NCBI RefSeq assembly: GCF_900130125.1
Contig: NZ_FQXY01000010.1
Location: 806,001-870,000, forward strand
Length of the DNA: 64,000 bases
Direction: 5' to 3'
From: Bacteroides congonensis
GTDB taxonomy: Bacteria; Bacteroidota; Bacteroidia; Bacteroidales; Bacteroidaceae
In this document: positions 16,856 through 24,738 of the stretch, in pieces
Layout of the letters: each line of letters starts with the position of its first letter
Numbering within the stretch: position 1 is the first letter of the stretch
Position numbers and translations under genes: made by a program
Notes under the pieces: model-generated
What the model saw: the letters and a program-made list of their open reading frames with translations, nothing else
The model's database searches: none
What the model was told of the DNA's origin: nothing

Positions 16856-18229
16856 TTACACCTCTTCCCCTTTCAGCGTAGCCGAACTGGCTTCGGTGAT
16901 GCGTACATTGACAAAGTCACCGACACGGTGCGTACCCCTGTCGAACACGACGACACGGTTCTGCTCAGTACGGCCGAACAGTTGGTCGCGCGAACGCTTG
17001 GAGACACCTTCCACGAGGACTTCATACGTCTTGCCGATGCAACGCTGGTTGGATTCGGCGGACAGACGGTTCTGCAAGGCGATAATTTCATTCAGGCGGC
17101 GTACTTTCACCTCTTCGGGCACGTTGTCTTCGAGATGTTTCGAAGCATACGTTCCCGGACGCTCGGAGTATTTGAACATAAAGGCGGCATCGTATCCGCA
17201 CTCTTCCATCAGGGAGAGGGAGAGGGCATGGTCTTCTTCCGTTTCAGAATGAAAACCGGAGAAGATATCCGTTGTCAGTCCACAGTCGGGGATGATGCGC
17301 TTGATGGCGGCTACACGCTCGAGATACCATTCGCGGGTATATTTGCGGTTCATCAGTTTGAGGATGCGGGAACTTCCGCTTTGTACGGGCAGATGGATAT
17401 GCTTACACACGTTGGGCACTTGTGCGATGACTTCCAGTGTTTCGTCGCTCATATCCTTCGGATGAGAGGTGGTGAAACGGATGCGCACGCCCGGAGCGGT
17501 TTCGGCAACGGTACGGAGAAGCATCGGGAAGGTGACGGTTTCGCCTGTCGGCTTCTCAAAACGGTAGGAGTTGACGTTCTGCCCCAGCAGGGTGACTTCC
17601 TTATAGCCTTTCGCAACGAGGTCTGCCACTTCGTTGAGGATACTTTCCACATCACGGCTACGCTCGCGTCCACGGGTGTAGGGAACGATGCAATAGGTGC
17701 AGAAGTTGTTGCAGCCGCGCATGATGGACACGAATCCGGAGATGTGGTTGCCGCAGATGCGCGAGGGAATCACGTCCCGATAGGTTTCGGTGGTGGAAAG
17801 TTCCACGTTGATTGCCTTCTCGCCGGTTTCTACGGCGGCAATCAGGTCGGGCAGGGTGAGGTAGGCATCCGGGCCTACTACGAGGTCGACATGATGATTC
17901 GTAATCAAATCATCCTTCACCCGTTCGGCCATACATCCCAGTACGCCTACAATGAGGTGTTTCTTCTTTTTCTTCAGCGAGTGGAAAAATTCCAGGCGGT
18001 TCAGGATTTTCTGCTCCGCATTGTCGCGGATGGAGCAGGTGTTCATAAACACGGCGTCGGCTTCCTCAAGCGTTCCGGCTACGGAGTATCCCGCCATTTG
18101 CATCACTGAGGCAATCACCTCGCTGTCGGCCACGTTCATCTGGCAGCCGTAGGTTTCGATAAACAACTTTTTGTTGTCTTCGGTCGTTTCAGTTGCGGAT
18201 TTAAAGTCCGCTCCCGTTAATTCGTTCAT
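16856..18229 (-). CDS. miaB: tRNA-2-methylthio-N6-dimethylallyladenosine synthase MiaB
   Basis: I chose the ATG at 18229 (457 residues, normal for MiaB); the frame is open 24 codons further but that part is not family-like. The N-terminal UPF0004 domain (FIETYGCQMNVADSEVIASV, NTCSIRDNAEQK) carries the cysteines of the auxiliary 4Fe-4S cluster. The radical-SAM motif CNNFCTYC lies at about 165 and is followed by VPYTRGRERSR. A C-terminal TRAM domain (VLVEGVSKRSRDQLFGRTEQ) binds tRNA. The enzyme adds a methylthio group to i6A37 of tRNAs reading U-starting codons. A -7 box (TATCTTTG) lies 30 bases upstream. The large open frame on the opposite strand is a shadow. Confidence 0.95.
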   Translation of the reverse strand: MNELTGADFKSATETTEDNKKLFIETYGCQMNVADSEVIASVMQMAGYSVAGTLEEADAVFMNTCSIRDNAEQKILNRLEFFHSLKKKKKHLIVGVLGCMAERVKDDLITNHHVDLVVGPDAYLTLPDLIAAVETGEKAINVELSTTETYRDVIPSRICGNHISGFVSIMRGCNNFCTYCIVPYTRGRERSRDVESILNEVADLVAKGYKEVTLLGQNVNSYRFEKPTGETVTFPMLLRTVAETAPGVRIRFTTSHPKDMSDETLEVIAQVPNVCKHIHLPVQSGSSRILKLMNRKYTREWYLERVAAIKRIIPDCGLTTDIFSGFHSETEEDHALSLSLMEECGYDAAFMFKYSERPGTYASKHLEDNVPEEVKVRRLNEIIALQNRLSAESNQRCIGKTYEVLVEGVSKRSRDQLFGRTEQNRVVVFDRGTHRVGDFVNVRITEASSATLKGEEV

Positions 18230-18258
18230 ATTCAAATTATAAATTAAAGATTCGGGCG

Positions 18259-18266
18259 CAAAGATA
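18259..18266 (-). promoter_or_regulatory. -7 box of miaB
   Basis: TATCTTTG on the minus strand matches TAnnTTTG exactly, about 30 bases before the miaB ATG at 18229. This also supports the shorter MiaB start. Confidence 0.5.
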
Positions 18267-18379
18267 CGGCTTCGCTTCCAATAAGTGGTAAAATGGCACA
18301 AAAATTACGCAAAATCTTATGGTTTAGCATGCTAACTTGTAATTTATGTTAATGGAGTAAACATTTTCCGGGTGCTTCC

Positions 18380-18410
18380 TTGGTAATTTTAAATTTATTT
18401 TTCACATTTG
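18380..18410 (+). promoter_or_regulatory. Promoter-like pair before a 12-codon leader ORF
   Basis: TTGG (18380-18383) and CACATTTG (18403-18410) lie 19 bases apart. The -7 box has CA instead of TA but keeps TTTG. Transcription would start at or very near the ATG at 18415. Confidence 0.35.
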
Positions 18411-18414
18411 TGCA

Positions 18415-18453
18415 ATGAAAGAAACATTAGATTTTTTCATAGTTAAGGTTTAG
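18415..18453 (+). CDS. Possible 12-residue leader peptide (MKETLDFFIVKV)
   Basis: A complete 12-codon frame, MKETLDFFIVKV, starts 4 bases after a promoter-like box and ends 14 bases before a strong terminator-like hairpin. It has no runs of one amino acid that would suggest classical attenuation. The layout (promoter, mini-ORF, terminator) would yield a transcript of about 80 bases. It could be a leader, a small RNA or a true micropeptide; a chance frame is also possible. Confidence 0.3.
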   Translation: MKETLDFFIVKV

Positions 18454-18467
18454 GTTAAAAAAATTAA

Positions 18468-18493
18468 GGGGAGCTGTGAAGCTGCCCTTTTTT
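18468..18493 (+). terminator. Intrinsic terminator of the short leader transcript
   Basis: GGG-G-AGCT, loop GTGA, AGCT-G-CCC forms a stem with one internal mismatch, followed by TTTTTT. The only upstream plus-strand unit is the mini-ORF. It lies before the promoter of the gene at 18566. Confidence 0.6.
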
Positions 18494-18529
18494 CATAATA
18501 AAAAGTTAGCCCGAACCGGATTTTATGTG

Positions 18530-18537
18530 TAACTTTG
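18530..18537 (+). promoter_or_regulatory. -7 box of the small membrane protein gene
   Basis: TAACTTTG matches TAnnTTTG, 28 bases before the ATG at 18566. No good -33 element was found. Confidence 0.5.
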
Positions 18538-18565
18538 GCGGATTACTAATTAGAAGTGAAACACA

Positions 18566-19051
18566 ATGGAAGATTTCTTGAAATTTCTCTTGATAGCAGG
18601 TGTCATTCTTGTGGGAATATTCAAAGAGGTGAGTAAGAATAGTAAATCAAAAAAAGCTACTGACAAACGCCCCGTTCCCCCGATATCATCACCCACCGAA
18701 ATAGAGCCGGATGCTGTTCCCATGCCCGAAGCGTGGAGCAGACCCAAGTCACTGGACGAATTACTCCGACCGATACCTGTCGAGCCGCCGACTTCCAAAA
18801 GATCTTCGCAACAAGCTTCCAGGCAGACACCGAAGCAACAGCAGCAGAAGAAGAAGAAGAAAAAAGAAGAAGTGTCCGTTGCCGCATCACTGGCAAACAG
18901 TGCCGCTCAGGATGAGCTGAACAGCAGGCAAGGTTCTCATTATAACGCTCCTCACGAATCATCAGATAACAACGAAGACTTCACAATCCACTCGGCGGAA
19001 GAAGCGCGACGGGCTATCATATGGGGAGAGATACTTCAACGGAAATACTGA
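18566..19051 (+). CDS. Hypothetical membrane-anchored low-complexity protein
   Basis: The protein has 161 residues. One hydrophobic segment at about 5-20 (FLKFLLIAGVILVGIF) should anchor it. A Pro/Ser-rich linker follows, then a Gln run and a run of six lysines at about 91-100, encoded by a purine-rich triplet tract. The C-terminus (HSAEEARRAIIWGEILQRKY) looks structured and amphipathic and is probably the conserved part. I recall similar proteins as Bacteroidales-only hypotheticals. No function can be assigned. It stands alone between miaB and the CoA transferase gene. Confidence 0.7.
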   Translation: MEDFLKFLLIAGVILVGIFKEVSKNSKSKKATDKRPVPPISSPTEIEPDAVPMPEAWSRPKSLDELLRPIPVEPPTSKRSSQQASRQTPKQQQQKKKKKKEEVSVAASLANSAAQDELNSRQGSHYNAPHESSDNNEDFTIHSAEEARRAIIWGEILQRKY

Positions 19052-19083
19052 CGGGAATTGAAATCATGAAGGTTTATTTCAGA

Positions 19084-19234
19084 CACGGATTACACGGATT
19101 ACGCTGTTGTTTTACATAATCTTTTCCGGAAACCGTGGAAACAGTGAAACTTGTGGAAACAATGAAACCGTGAGAACAGTAAAGCTCGTGAAAACAGTAA
19201 ATTCACTAAAACCGTGAAATCTGTGTAATCCGTG
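19084..19234. repeat. Inverted repeat with internal 17-18-bp direct repeats
   Basis: Arms at 19084-19100 and 19218-19234 (core CACGGATTACAC, one mismatch in 17) are related to those at 16699-16826. Between them, a GTG-plus-A/C-rich unit (GTGGAAACA type) recurs at 19135, 19153, 19170 and 19188, a 17-18-base period. No gene is visible inside. The element lies between the small membrane protein gene and the CoA transferase gene. Confidence 0.65.
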
Positions 19235-19311
19235 CCTAAGACCTCCGGCAATAAAGCAAATTATTAACTTATTAGATATCAACTGTATTTTAACACGAAA
19301 TTGTACTATTT

Positions 19312-20811
19312 ATGTCACTTAATCGTATTTCGGCAGCAGAAGCTGCAAGCCTTATCAAACATGGCTACAACATCGGCCTGAGCGGGTTTACTCCCGCAGG
19401 AACGGCCAAGGCTGTTACAGCGGAACTCGCAAAGATTGCGGAAGCGGAACATGCCAAAGGAAATCCATTTCAGGTAAGTATCTTTACGGGCGCCTCTACC
19501 GGAGAGTCTTGCGACGGCGTGCTGTCACGCGCGAAAGCTATCCGCTACCGTGCCCCTTATACCACGAACTCTGATTTCCGTAAAGCCGTGAACAATGGAG
19601 AGATTGCCTACAACGACATACACCTCTCACAGATGGCACAGGAAGTGCGCTACGGGTTCATGGGCAAAGTGAACGTAGCCATCATCGAAGCCTGCGAAGT
19701 AACTCCCGACGGAAAGATTTACCTGACTGCCGCCGGCGGTATCTCCCCGACTATCTGCCGTCTTGCCGACCAGATTATCGTGGAACTGAACAGCGCGCAC
19801 AGCAAATCCTGCATGGGACTGCATGACGTGTACGAACCGCTCGACCCACCTTATCGCCGCGAAATACCTATCTACAAACCGAGCGACCGCATCGGACTGC
19901 CATACATCCAGGTAGACCCGAAGAAAATCGTAGGCGTAGTGGAGACAAACTGGCCCGACGAAGCACGTTCTTTCGCCGATGCTGATCCGTTGACCGACAA
20001 AATCGGACAGAACGTTGCCGACTTCCTCGCTGCGGACATGAAGCGCGGCATCATCCCGTCTACTTTCCTTCCGTTGCAATCGGGCGTAGGAAACATCGCC
20101 AATGCTGTGCTCGGCGCGTTGGGACGTGACAAGACGATTCCGGCATTTGAAATGTACACTGAGGTGATTCAGAATTCCGTAATCGGACTGATTCGCGAAG
20201 GACGTATCAAGTTCGGCAGCGCTTGTTCGCTGACTGTGACAAACGACTGTCTGGAAGGTATTTACAACGACATGGACTTCTTCCGCGACAAGCTGGTGCT
20301 CCGTCCGTCGGAAATCTCCAACAATCCGGAAGTAGTTCGCCGTCTCGGCGTTATCTCTATCAATACGGCTATCGAAGTCGACTTGTACGGTAACGTAAAT
20401 TCAACCCATATCGGCGGCACGAAGATGATGAACGGCATCGGCGGCTCGGGCGACTTCACCCGCAATGCTTATATCTCTATCTTCACTTGTCCGTCTGTGG
20501 CCAAGGAAGGGAAAATCAGCGCTATCGTGCCGATGGTATCCCACCACGACCACACGGAGCACGATGTCAACATCGTCATCACCGAACAGGGTGTTGCCGA
20601 CCTACGTGGCAAGGGCCCGAAAGAACGTGCGCAGGCTATCATCGAAAACTGTGCGCATCCCGACTACAAACAACTGCTTTGGGATTACTGCAAACTGGCC
20701 GGCGGCAAGGCTCAGACTCCGCACGCTATTCAGGCCGCACTCGGCATGCATGCTGAATTGGGCAAGAGCGGTGATATGAAGAATACGAATTGGGCTGAAT
20801 ACGTGAAGTAA
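19312..20811 (+). CDS. Acetyl-CoA hydrolase/transferase family CoA transferase (succinate/propionate type)
   Basis: The protein has 499 residues, the usual length for the bacterial succinyl-CoA:acetate/propionate CoA-transferase family (Cat1/ScpC-like). Two family-I CoA-transferase halves are present. The N-terminus carries GYNIGLSGFTPAGTAKAV, and the catalytic Glu candidate lies in FEMYTEVIQNSVIGLI. The C-terminal part has GGSGDFTRNAY and the conserved ITEQGVADLRGKGPKERA. It moves CoA between acyl-CoAs and carboxylates in the cytosol; in Bacteroides a role in the succinate-propionate branch is likely, but the exact substrate cannot be told. It is a single gene ending at a convergent terminator shared with dacB. 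Confidence 0.9.
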   Translation: MSLNRISAAEAASLIKHGYNIGLSGFTPAGTAKAVTAELAKIAEAEHAKGNPFQVSIFTGASTGESCDGVLSRAKAIRYRAPYTTNSDFRKAVNNGEIAYNDIHLSQMAQEVRYGFMGKVNVAIIEACEVTPDGKIYLTAAGGISPTICRLADQIIVELNSAHSKSCMGLHDVYEPLDPPYRREIPIYKPSDRIGLPYIQVDPKKIVGVVETNWPDEARSFADADPLTDKIGQNVADFLAADMKRGIIPSTFLPLQSGVGNIANAVLGALGRDKTIPAFEMYTEVIQNSVIGLIREGRIKFGSACSLTVTNDCLEGIYNDMDFFRDKLVLRPSEISNNPEVVRRLGVISINTAIEVDLYGNVNSTHIGGTKMMNGIGGSGDFTRNAYISIFTCPSVAKEGKISAIVPMVSHHDHTEHDVNIVITEQGVADLRGKGPKERAQAIIENCAHPDYKQLLWDYCKLAGGKAQTPHAIQAALGMHAELGKSGDMKNTNWAEYVK

Positions 20812-20852
20812 ATAGAACACAGGATATACAGAATCCTGCCCTATACAACTAT

Positions 20853-20914
20853 AATTGTATTCTCTGGTAAACAAAATCCATGTGTTTTTGTATATTAGAG
20901 AATACAATTTTCTT
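20853..20914. terminator. Convergent terminator between the CoA transferase and dacB
   Basis: A perfect 13-bp inverted repeat (AATTGTATTCTCT at 20853, its complement at 20897) encloses a loop with a further short stem. T-rich sequence follows on the plus strand and an A-rich tract precedes it, so it can serve both converging genes. Confidence 0.7.
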
Positions 20915-20951
20915 TTTATATAATCTCAAACCATCGACAGAAGCATCCAAG

Positions 20952-22358
20952 TTATTTTCCGATAATCACCTCGCAGACCTTATCCTGGAATGCCCTTGCC
21001 TTAGCAGCCGAGAGCACATTCTGGTTCATAATGGCAAAGGCTACTTCATGCCCATCCTTCATCCGCAGGTAGCCTGCAAGCGCATTGATGGCAGTGAACG
21101 AGCCTGTCTTGGCATGCACATTCCGAAAGACGGGCGCACCCTTCATCCTGTTTTTCAATGTGCCGTCCACACCGCCTACGGGGAGAGACTTATAAAGTTT
21201 CTGAAAGATTCCCGTCCGCGAATACGCATATTTCAGGAAATCGACCAACAGGGCGGGAGAGAGGTAATTATAATTGGAGAGTCCGCAGCCGTCCGCAATC
21301 TTATAGTCCTTCGGGTCGTGCCCCAGGCGGCGGATTAACTTCATGATTTCTACGATTCCGTCTTCGGCAGCCACCTGTTTCTTTCCTGTGGCCTGTGCGC
21401 CAAGGCGGCAGAGGAATGCTTCCGCATTGAGGTTGTCGCTCTCTTTCATCAATTGGTTCAGGACTTTCTGCACCGATGTATTCCATCCTGCCATTCGTTC
21501 CACAGGGACGCTGTCACGCGGCAATTCTGCAAATGCATAAGATTGGGGGGCAATGATCCCTTTTGCGTGGAGACGTTCGAGGAAAGTGTGCATAAAAAAG
21601 CCGGGAGAATCATAGATATTGATATTATCTTTCCTGATAGAGGCGACATTGCCCGAAACTACGAGATTGTTCCCGTTTGTCAGCCAGTCTCTTGTGAAAG
21701 AGAACTTTCCGGCAGAGGAAGTTCGTGTTTTTGTCCGGTTGGCCAGGGTATAATAGGAAGAGACAGGCCGGCAGGAAACGCTTGCCGTATCTCCTTGCAA
21801 GGTGGAAGGAACCACAGAGATTTCTACGGTTCCCTTGCAGAACATGAGCGGGGACAAATAAGGTTGATAGCCCGCAGGAGTATCGTCCCATGCCCATCCA
21901 TGCCCCCAATAGAGAGAGTCTTTCATCGAAATATCACCATACACCTGCCCGTTAATCACGGAAAAAGGGAAAGTGACTACCTTTTCTACCAACGAATCCA
22001 TCGCCTGACTGTCAAATTCGGGGTCGAATCCACCCACTACATACAGATTGCCTTGAAGGGTATCATGATCTATCACACCATCGTGCCATACTTCCGTACG
22101 GAAAGGCTCGTTCGCGTCGGGACGGGAAAGGGCGGTAATAGCCGTCAGTAGTTTCATGGTAGAGGCAGGGCGGGAGAGTTTCTCCGCACGATAATTGTAC
22201 AACGGCTTCTTTGCCGTCAGGTCATAAACGGATATGCCGACTTCGGATGCTTCGGGAAGCATCTTCTTGATAAGCGAATCTATCTCCGAGAAATCTCTTT
22301 GCGCCCACAAAGGCAGCAGGCAGACGGACAACGTGAGTAATAAAAGAATCTTCTTCAT
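20952..22358 (-). CDS. dacB: D-Ala-D-Ala carboxypeptidase/endopeptidase (PBP4, S13 family)
   Basis: The protein has 468 residues with a signal peptide (cleavage near WAQ at about 20), so it is periplasmic. The three penicillin-binding motifs are present: SxxK (S66-T-M-K69), SDN (KESDNLNAEAFL) and KTG (HAKTGSFTAINALAG). It trims or opens peptide cross-links in peptidoglycan. The large insertion between the SxxK and SDN motifs fits the S13 class. It has its own promoter (TTTG/TAGCTTTG, 19-base spacing). A degenerate, internally deleted copy lies at 34641-34806. Confidence 0.93.
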   Translation of the reverse strand: MKKILLLLTLSVCLLPLWAQRDFSEIDSLIKKMLPEASEVGISVYDLTAKKPLYNYRAEKLSRPASTMKLLTAITALSRPDANEPFRTEVWHDGVIDHDTLQGNLYVVGGFDPEFDSQAMDSLVEKVVTFPFSVINGQVYGDISMKDSLYWGHGWAWDDTPAGYQPYLSPLMFCKGTVEISVVPSTLQGDTASVSCRPVSSYYTLANRTKTRTSSAGKFSFTRDWLTNGNNLVVSGNVASIRKDNINIYDSPGFFMHTFLERLHAKGIIAPQSYAFAELPRDSVPVERMAGWNTSVQKVLNQLMKESDNLNAEAFLCRLGAQATGKKQVAAEDGIVEIMKLIRRLGHDPKDYKIADGCGLSNYNYLSPALLVDFLKYAYSRTGIFQKLYKSLPVGGVDGTLKNRMKGAPVFRNVHAKTGSFTAINALAGYLRMKDGHEVAFAIMNQNVLSAAKARAFQDKVCEVIIGK

Positions 22359-22403
22359 ACATTATTCTTCATACATTAATATACGTTTAGAGACAATTGC
22401 CTG

Positions 22404-22434
22404 CAAAGCTATCCAAAACATACGATGCGGCAAA
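22404..22434 (-). promoter_or_regulatory. Promoter of dacB
   Basis: On the minus strand, TTTG (22431-22434) and TAGCTTTG (22404-22411) are spaced by 19 bases, an excellent match to the Bacteroides consensus. The leader is about 40 bases. Confidence 0.65.
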
Positions 22435-22463
22435 GCAGCGGCAAAGAAAATGTTTAGAAAAGT

Positions 22464-22493
22464 TTTGCATTTCAAAGTAAATCCATACTTTTG
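22464..22493 (+). promoter_or_regulatory. Promoter of the esterase gene
   Basis: TTTG (22464-22467) and TACTTTTG (22486-22493) are 18 bases apart. The leader to the ATG at 22609 is about 110 bases. It is divergent from the dacB promoter 30 bases away. Confidence 0.6.
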
Positions 22494-22608
22494 CTGCCAC
22501 CAATACTTCTGACAGTGTATTGACAAACATCCACTGAATAACCGCCGGTAGGGGCAACAAGGCAGCTGAACCAAAGTAAAATCAATATATAAAAAGCAAA
22601 ATGACACT

Positions 22609-23991
22609 ATGAAAACTATGAATGTTATGCGCAACGCCGCCTTATGCGGACTGCTCTTCTGTCTGGCAACAGGAAGAAACACTGTCACCGCCAACAATGC
22701 GGGCAAGGACAACACCGCACTTCTCAACTATTTCTCCGCCTGCCTGACATCACCAGACAAGAATCACACCTTCGAAAAAGGGAAACAATTCAGCCTTGCG
22801 AAAGTGGAACAATACCGCCAACTCGTATGGGACGCATGGCGGACAGCGAACGAACGTCTGGACGAAGAGAAACTAATCCCGCTACAACCCCTGTCCGACA
22901 AGACATGCAGCCAATGGAACCTTCCCGCCGAACTGGAACCGAAAGCCGTGATGCCCTACTACTGGGGTACCAAGGGCACTACGAAACCCGATGAAGGCTA
23001 TCCGCTGTTTATCTATACGCACGGGTCGGGGCCGAAAGCCGCAGAATGGGACACGGGACTTAAAATATGCCGGATGTTCGACGACGCACCGTCCGCCTAC
23101 TTCATTCCGCAAATCCCCAACGAAGGAAACTACTACCGCTGGTGGCAGAAATCCAAGCAATATGCCTGGGAGAAACTATTACGCCAATCGTTAGTATCCG
23201 GGCACATCAATCCGGACAGAGTGTATATCTTCGGCATCTCCGAAGGCGGATATGGCAGCCAGCGCCTTGCTTCTTTCTATGCCGATTACCTTGCCGGAGC
23301 AGGCCCCATGGCAGGTGGAGAGCCCCTGAAGAATGCGCCCGCCGAGAACTGCGCCCATATTGCTTTCTCCCTGAGGACAGGAGCCGATGACCGTGGCTTT
23401 TACCGGAATATCCTCACAGGCTACGTGAAGGAAGAATTTGAACGGTTGCAAGCCCTGCACCCCGGGCTATACACCCATCAGATAGAACTGATTCCCGGCA
23501 AAGGACATTCAATCGACTATCGCCCGACTACTCCGTGGCTGAAACAATACACCCGCAACCCTTATCCGAAATACGTCTATTGGGAAGATTTCGAGATGGA
23601 CGGGCTGCACCGTAAAGGATTCTACAACCTTTTCGTCAAAGAACGTCCCAACGACGACATCAATGCCCGTACCCGCTACGAAATGACCGTCACAGGCAAC
23701 CACATCACATTGAACGTGGACAATGTCACCTATGAAACGGCTCAAAAAGATCCGAGATGGGGCATTGAAATGAAGTGCAAGAAACATTATATACCTGCCG
23801 ACAAAGGAAAAGTAATCATCTACCTCTGTGATGAACTCATAAATCTGAAGAAAGAGATTACTGTCACGGTAAACGGAAAACAGGTTTTTCAGGGAAAAAT
23901 AAAGCCGAACCTTAAAAACATGGCAAACAGTTGCGCCGCTTTCTCCGACCCCCGACGTATCTATCCTGCCGCCATTGAGGTGGAACTGTGA
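22609..23991 (+). CDS. Secreted alpha/beta-hydrolase (esterase-like)
   Basis: The protein has 460 residues with an N-terminal signal-like sequence (about 1-25). The hydrolase core includes PLFIYTHGSGPKAAEWD (oxyanion-hole region), the nucleophile elbow GISEGGYG, and a late His in IPGKGHSIDYRP. The last ~130 residues form a separate beta-rich region (YEMTVTGNHITLNVDNVTYE). The sequence suggests an extracytoplasmic esterase or peptidase of unknown substrate. It lies between dacB and the first ECF sigma gene but has its own promoter, and no counterpart exists in the second, paralogous locus. Confidence 0.78.
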   Translation: MKTMNVMRNAALCGLLFCLATGRNTVTANNAGKDNTALLNYFSACLTSPDKNHTFEKGKQFSLAKVEQYRQLVWDAWRTANERLDEEKLIPLQPLSDKTCSQWNLPAELEPKAVMPYYWGTKGTTKPDEGYPLFIYTHGSGPKAAEWDTGLKICRMFDDAPSAYFIPQIPNEGNYYRWWQKSKQYAWEKLLRQSLVSGHINPDRVYIFGISEGGYGSQRLASFYADYLAGAGPMAGGEPLKNAPAENCAHIAFSLRTGADDRGFYRNILTGYVKEEFERLQALHPGLYTHQIELIPGKGHSIDYRPTTPWLKQYTRNPYPKYVYWEDFEMDGLHRKGFYNLFVKERPNDDINARTRYEMTVTGNHITLNVDNVTYETAQKDPRWGIEMKCKKHYIPADKGKVIIYLCDELINLKKEITVTVNGKQVFQGKIKPNLKNMANSCAAFSDPRRIYPAAIEVEL

Positions 23992-24053
23992 GCCGGCAAA
24001 CAAGAAGAACAGCAAAAATCCATAAAAAACGGGAGAATTTATTCAAAAAGTTC

Positions 24054-24081
24054 TTTCTTTATAAAGAAATAAGTATTTTTG
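24054..24081 (+). promoter_or_regulatory. Promoter region of the first ECF sigma gene, with 16-bp palindrome
   Basis: TATTTTTG (24074-24081) fits the -7 consensus, about 17 bases before the ATG at 24098. A perfect 16-base palindrome, TTTCTTTATAAAGAAA (24054-24069), lies where the -33 region should be and could be a regulator site. Confidence 0.45.
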
Positions 24082-24097
24082 TTTCAAATATTCTCCA

Positions 24098-24661
24098 ATG
24101 AGAACAAATGAGCAAAGACATATAGACAATATTGCAGACAAAGGAGTGCGCAATAGAAAAGACCTTGATGTCTTTTTTAATCAATACTACGCTGTTTTCG
24201 TCTCCTTTGCCTGCCGGTATTGTCTGAACGAAGAGGAAGCGCGCGACATTGTCCAGGATGTATTTGTCAGCTTTTGGGAACAGCGGATGAATTTCACTTC
24301 CATTCTCACAATCAAGGCTTTCTTCTACCGCTCCATTTCCAATCGTATCCTCAACTACCTGAGACATGAAGAGGTGAAAAGCCGGTATGCGGAGAGCCAG
24401 CTGAAAAAAATACAAAGTGAAGAATTCATTCTGGAAAGCGTTATCCGGGAAGAAGTCTCCTGCATGATACACAAGAAAATCAAAGAGCTTACCCCGCGTG
24501 AACAGGAAGTTATCCTGCTTTCTCTCCAAAATAAGTCAAATCAGGAAATAGCAGATCTGCTCTCACTATCCGTACCTACTGTTAAAACACATAAAATGCA
24601 CGCATACGCCCGCCTGCGTGCAGAACTGGAAGAATTAAGATTTCTACTGCTTATTTTATAA
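24098..24661 (+). CDS. ECF-type RNA polymerase sigma-70 factor (locus 1)
   Basis: The protein has 187 residues with sigma regions 2 and 4 only, the ECF layout. Region 2 includes FFNQYYAVFVSFACRYCLNE and EEARDIVQDVFVSFWEQ; region 4 includes LTPREQEVILLSLQNKSNQE and a helix-turn-helix (SVPTVKTHKMHAYARLR). It should be held by the FecR anti-sigma factor next to it and released when the SusC STN domain signals ligand. It is nearly colinear with the second sigma factor (34873-35436, same length, most residues identical from about residue 25). The start at 24098 is supported by that alignment. Confidence 0.93.
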   Translation: MRTNEQRHIDNIADKGVRNRKDLDVFFNQYYAVFVSFACRYCLNEEEARDIVQDVFVSFWEQRMNFTSILTIKAFFYRSISNRILNYLRHEEVKSRYAESQLKKIQSEEFILESVIREEVSCMIHKKIKELTPREQEVILLSLQNKSNQEIADLLSLSVPTVKTHKMHAYARLRAELEELRFLLLIL

Positions 24662-24738
24662 AAAAACAACTTTTACTTCATACTCATTCCAAGGTTGCGT
24701 GTTTTTAAGATATAACAACTCTTAATTTTTCACCGTCA
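24662..24738 (+). promoter_or_regulatory. Conserved sigma-fecR spacer, possible ECF-dependent promoter (locus 1)
   Basis: The spacer matches that of locus 2 (35437-35512) at many positions, with shared TCATACT and a later TG.GT.nTTTTA block, although nothing is coded here. In similar systems the sigma factor drives fecR-susCD from its own promoter. The boxes cannot be assigned with certainty. Confidence 0.35.

Noticed and set aside
16820..18109. 429-codon plus-strand frame opposite miaB
   Set aside because: It is antisense to a clear MiaB with all motifs, shows no family features, and arises from the codon bias of miaB.
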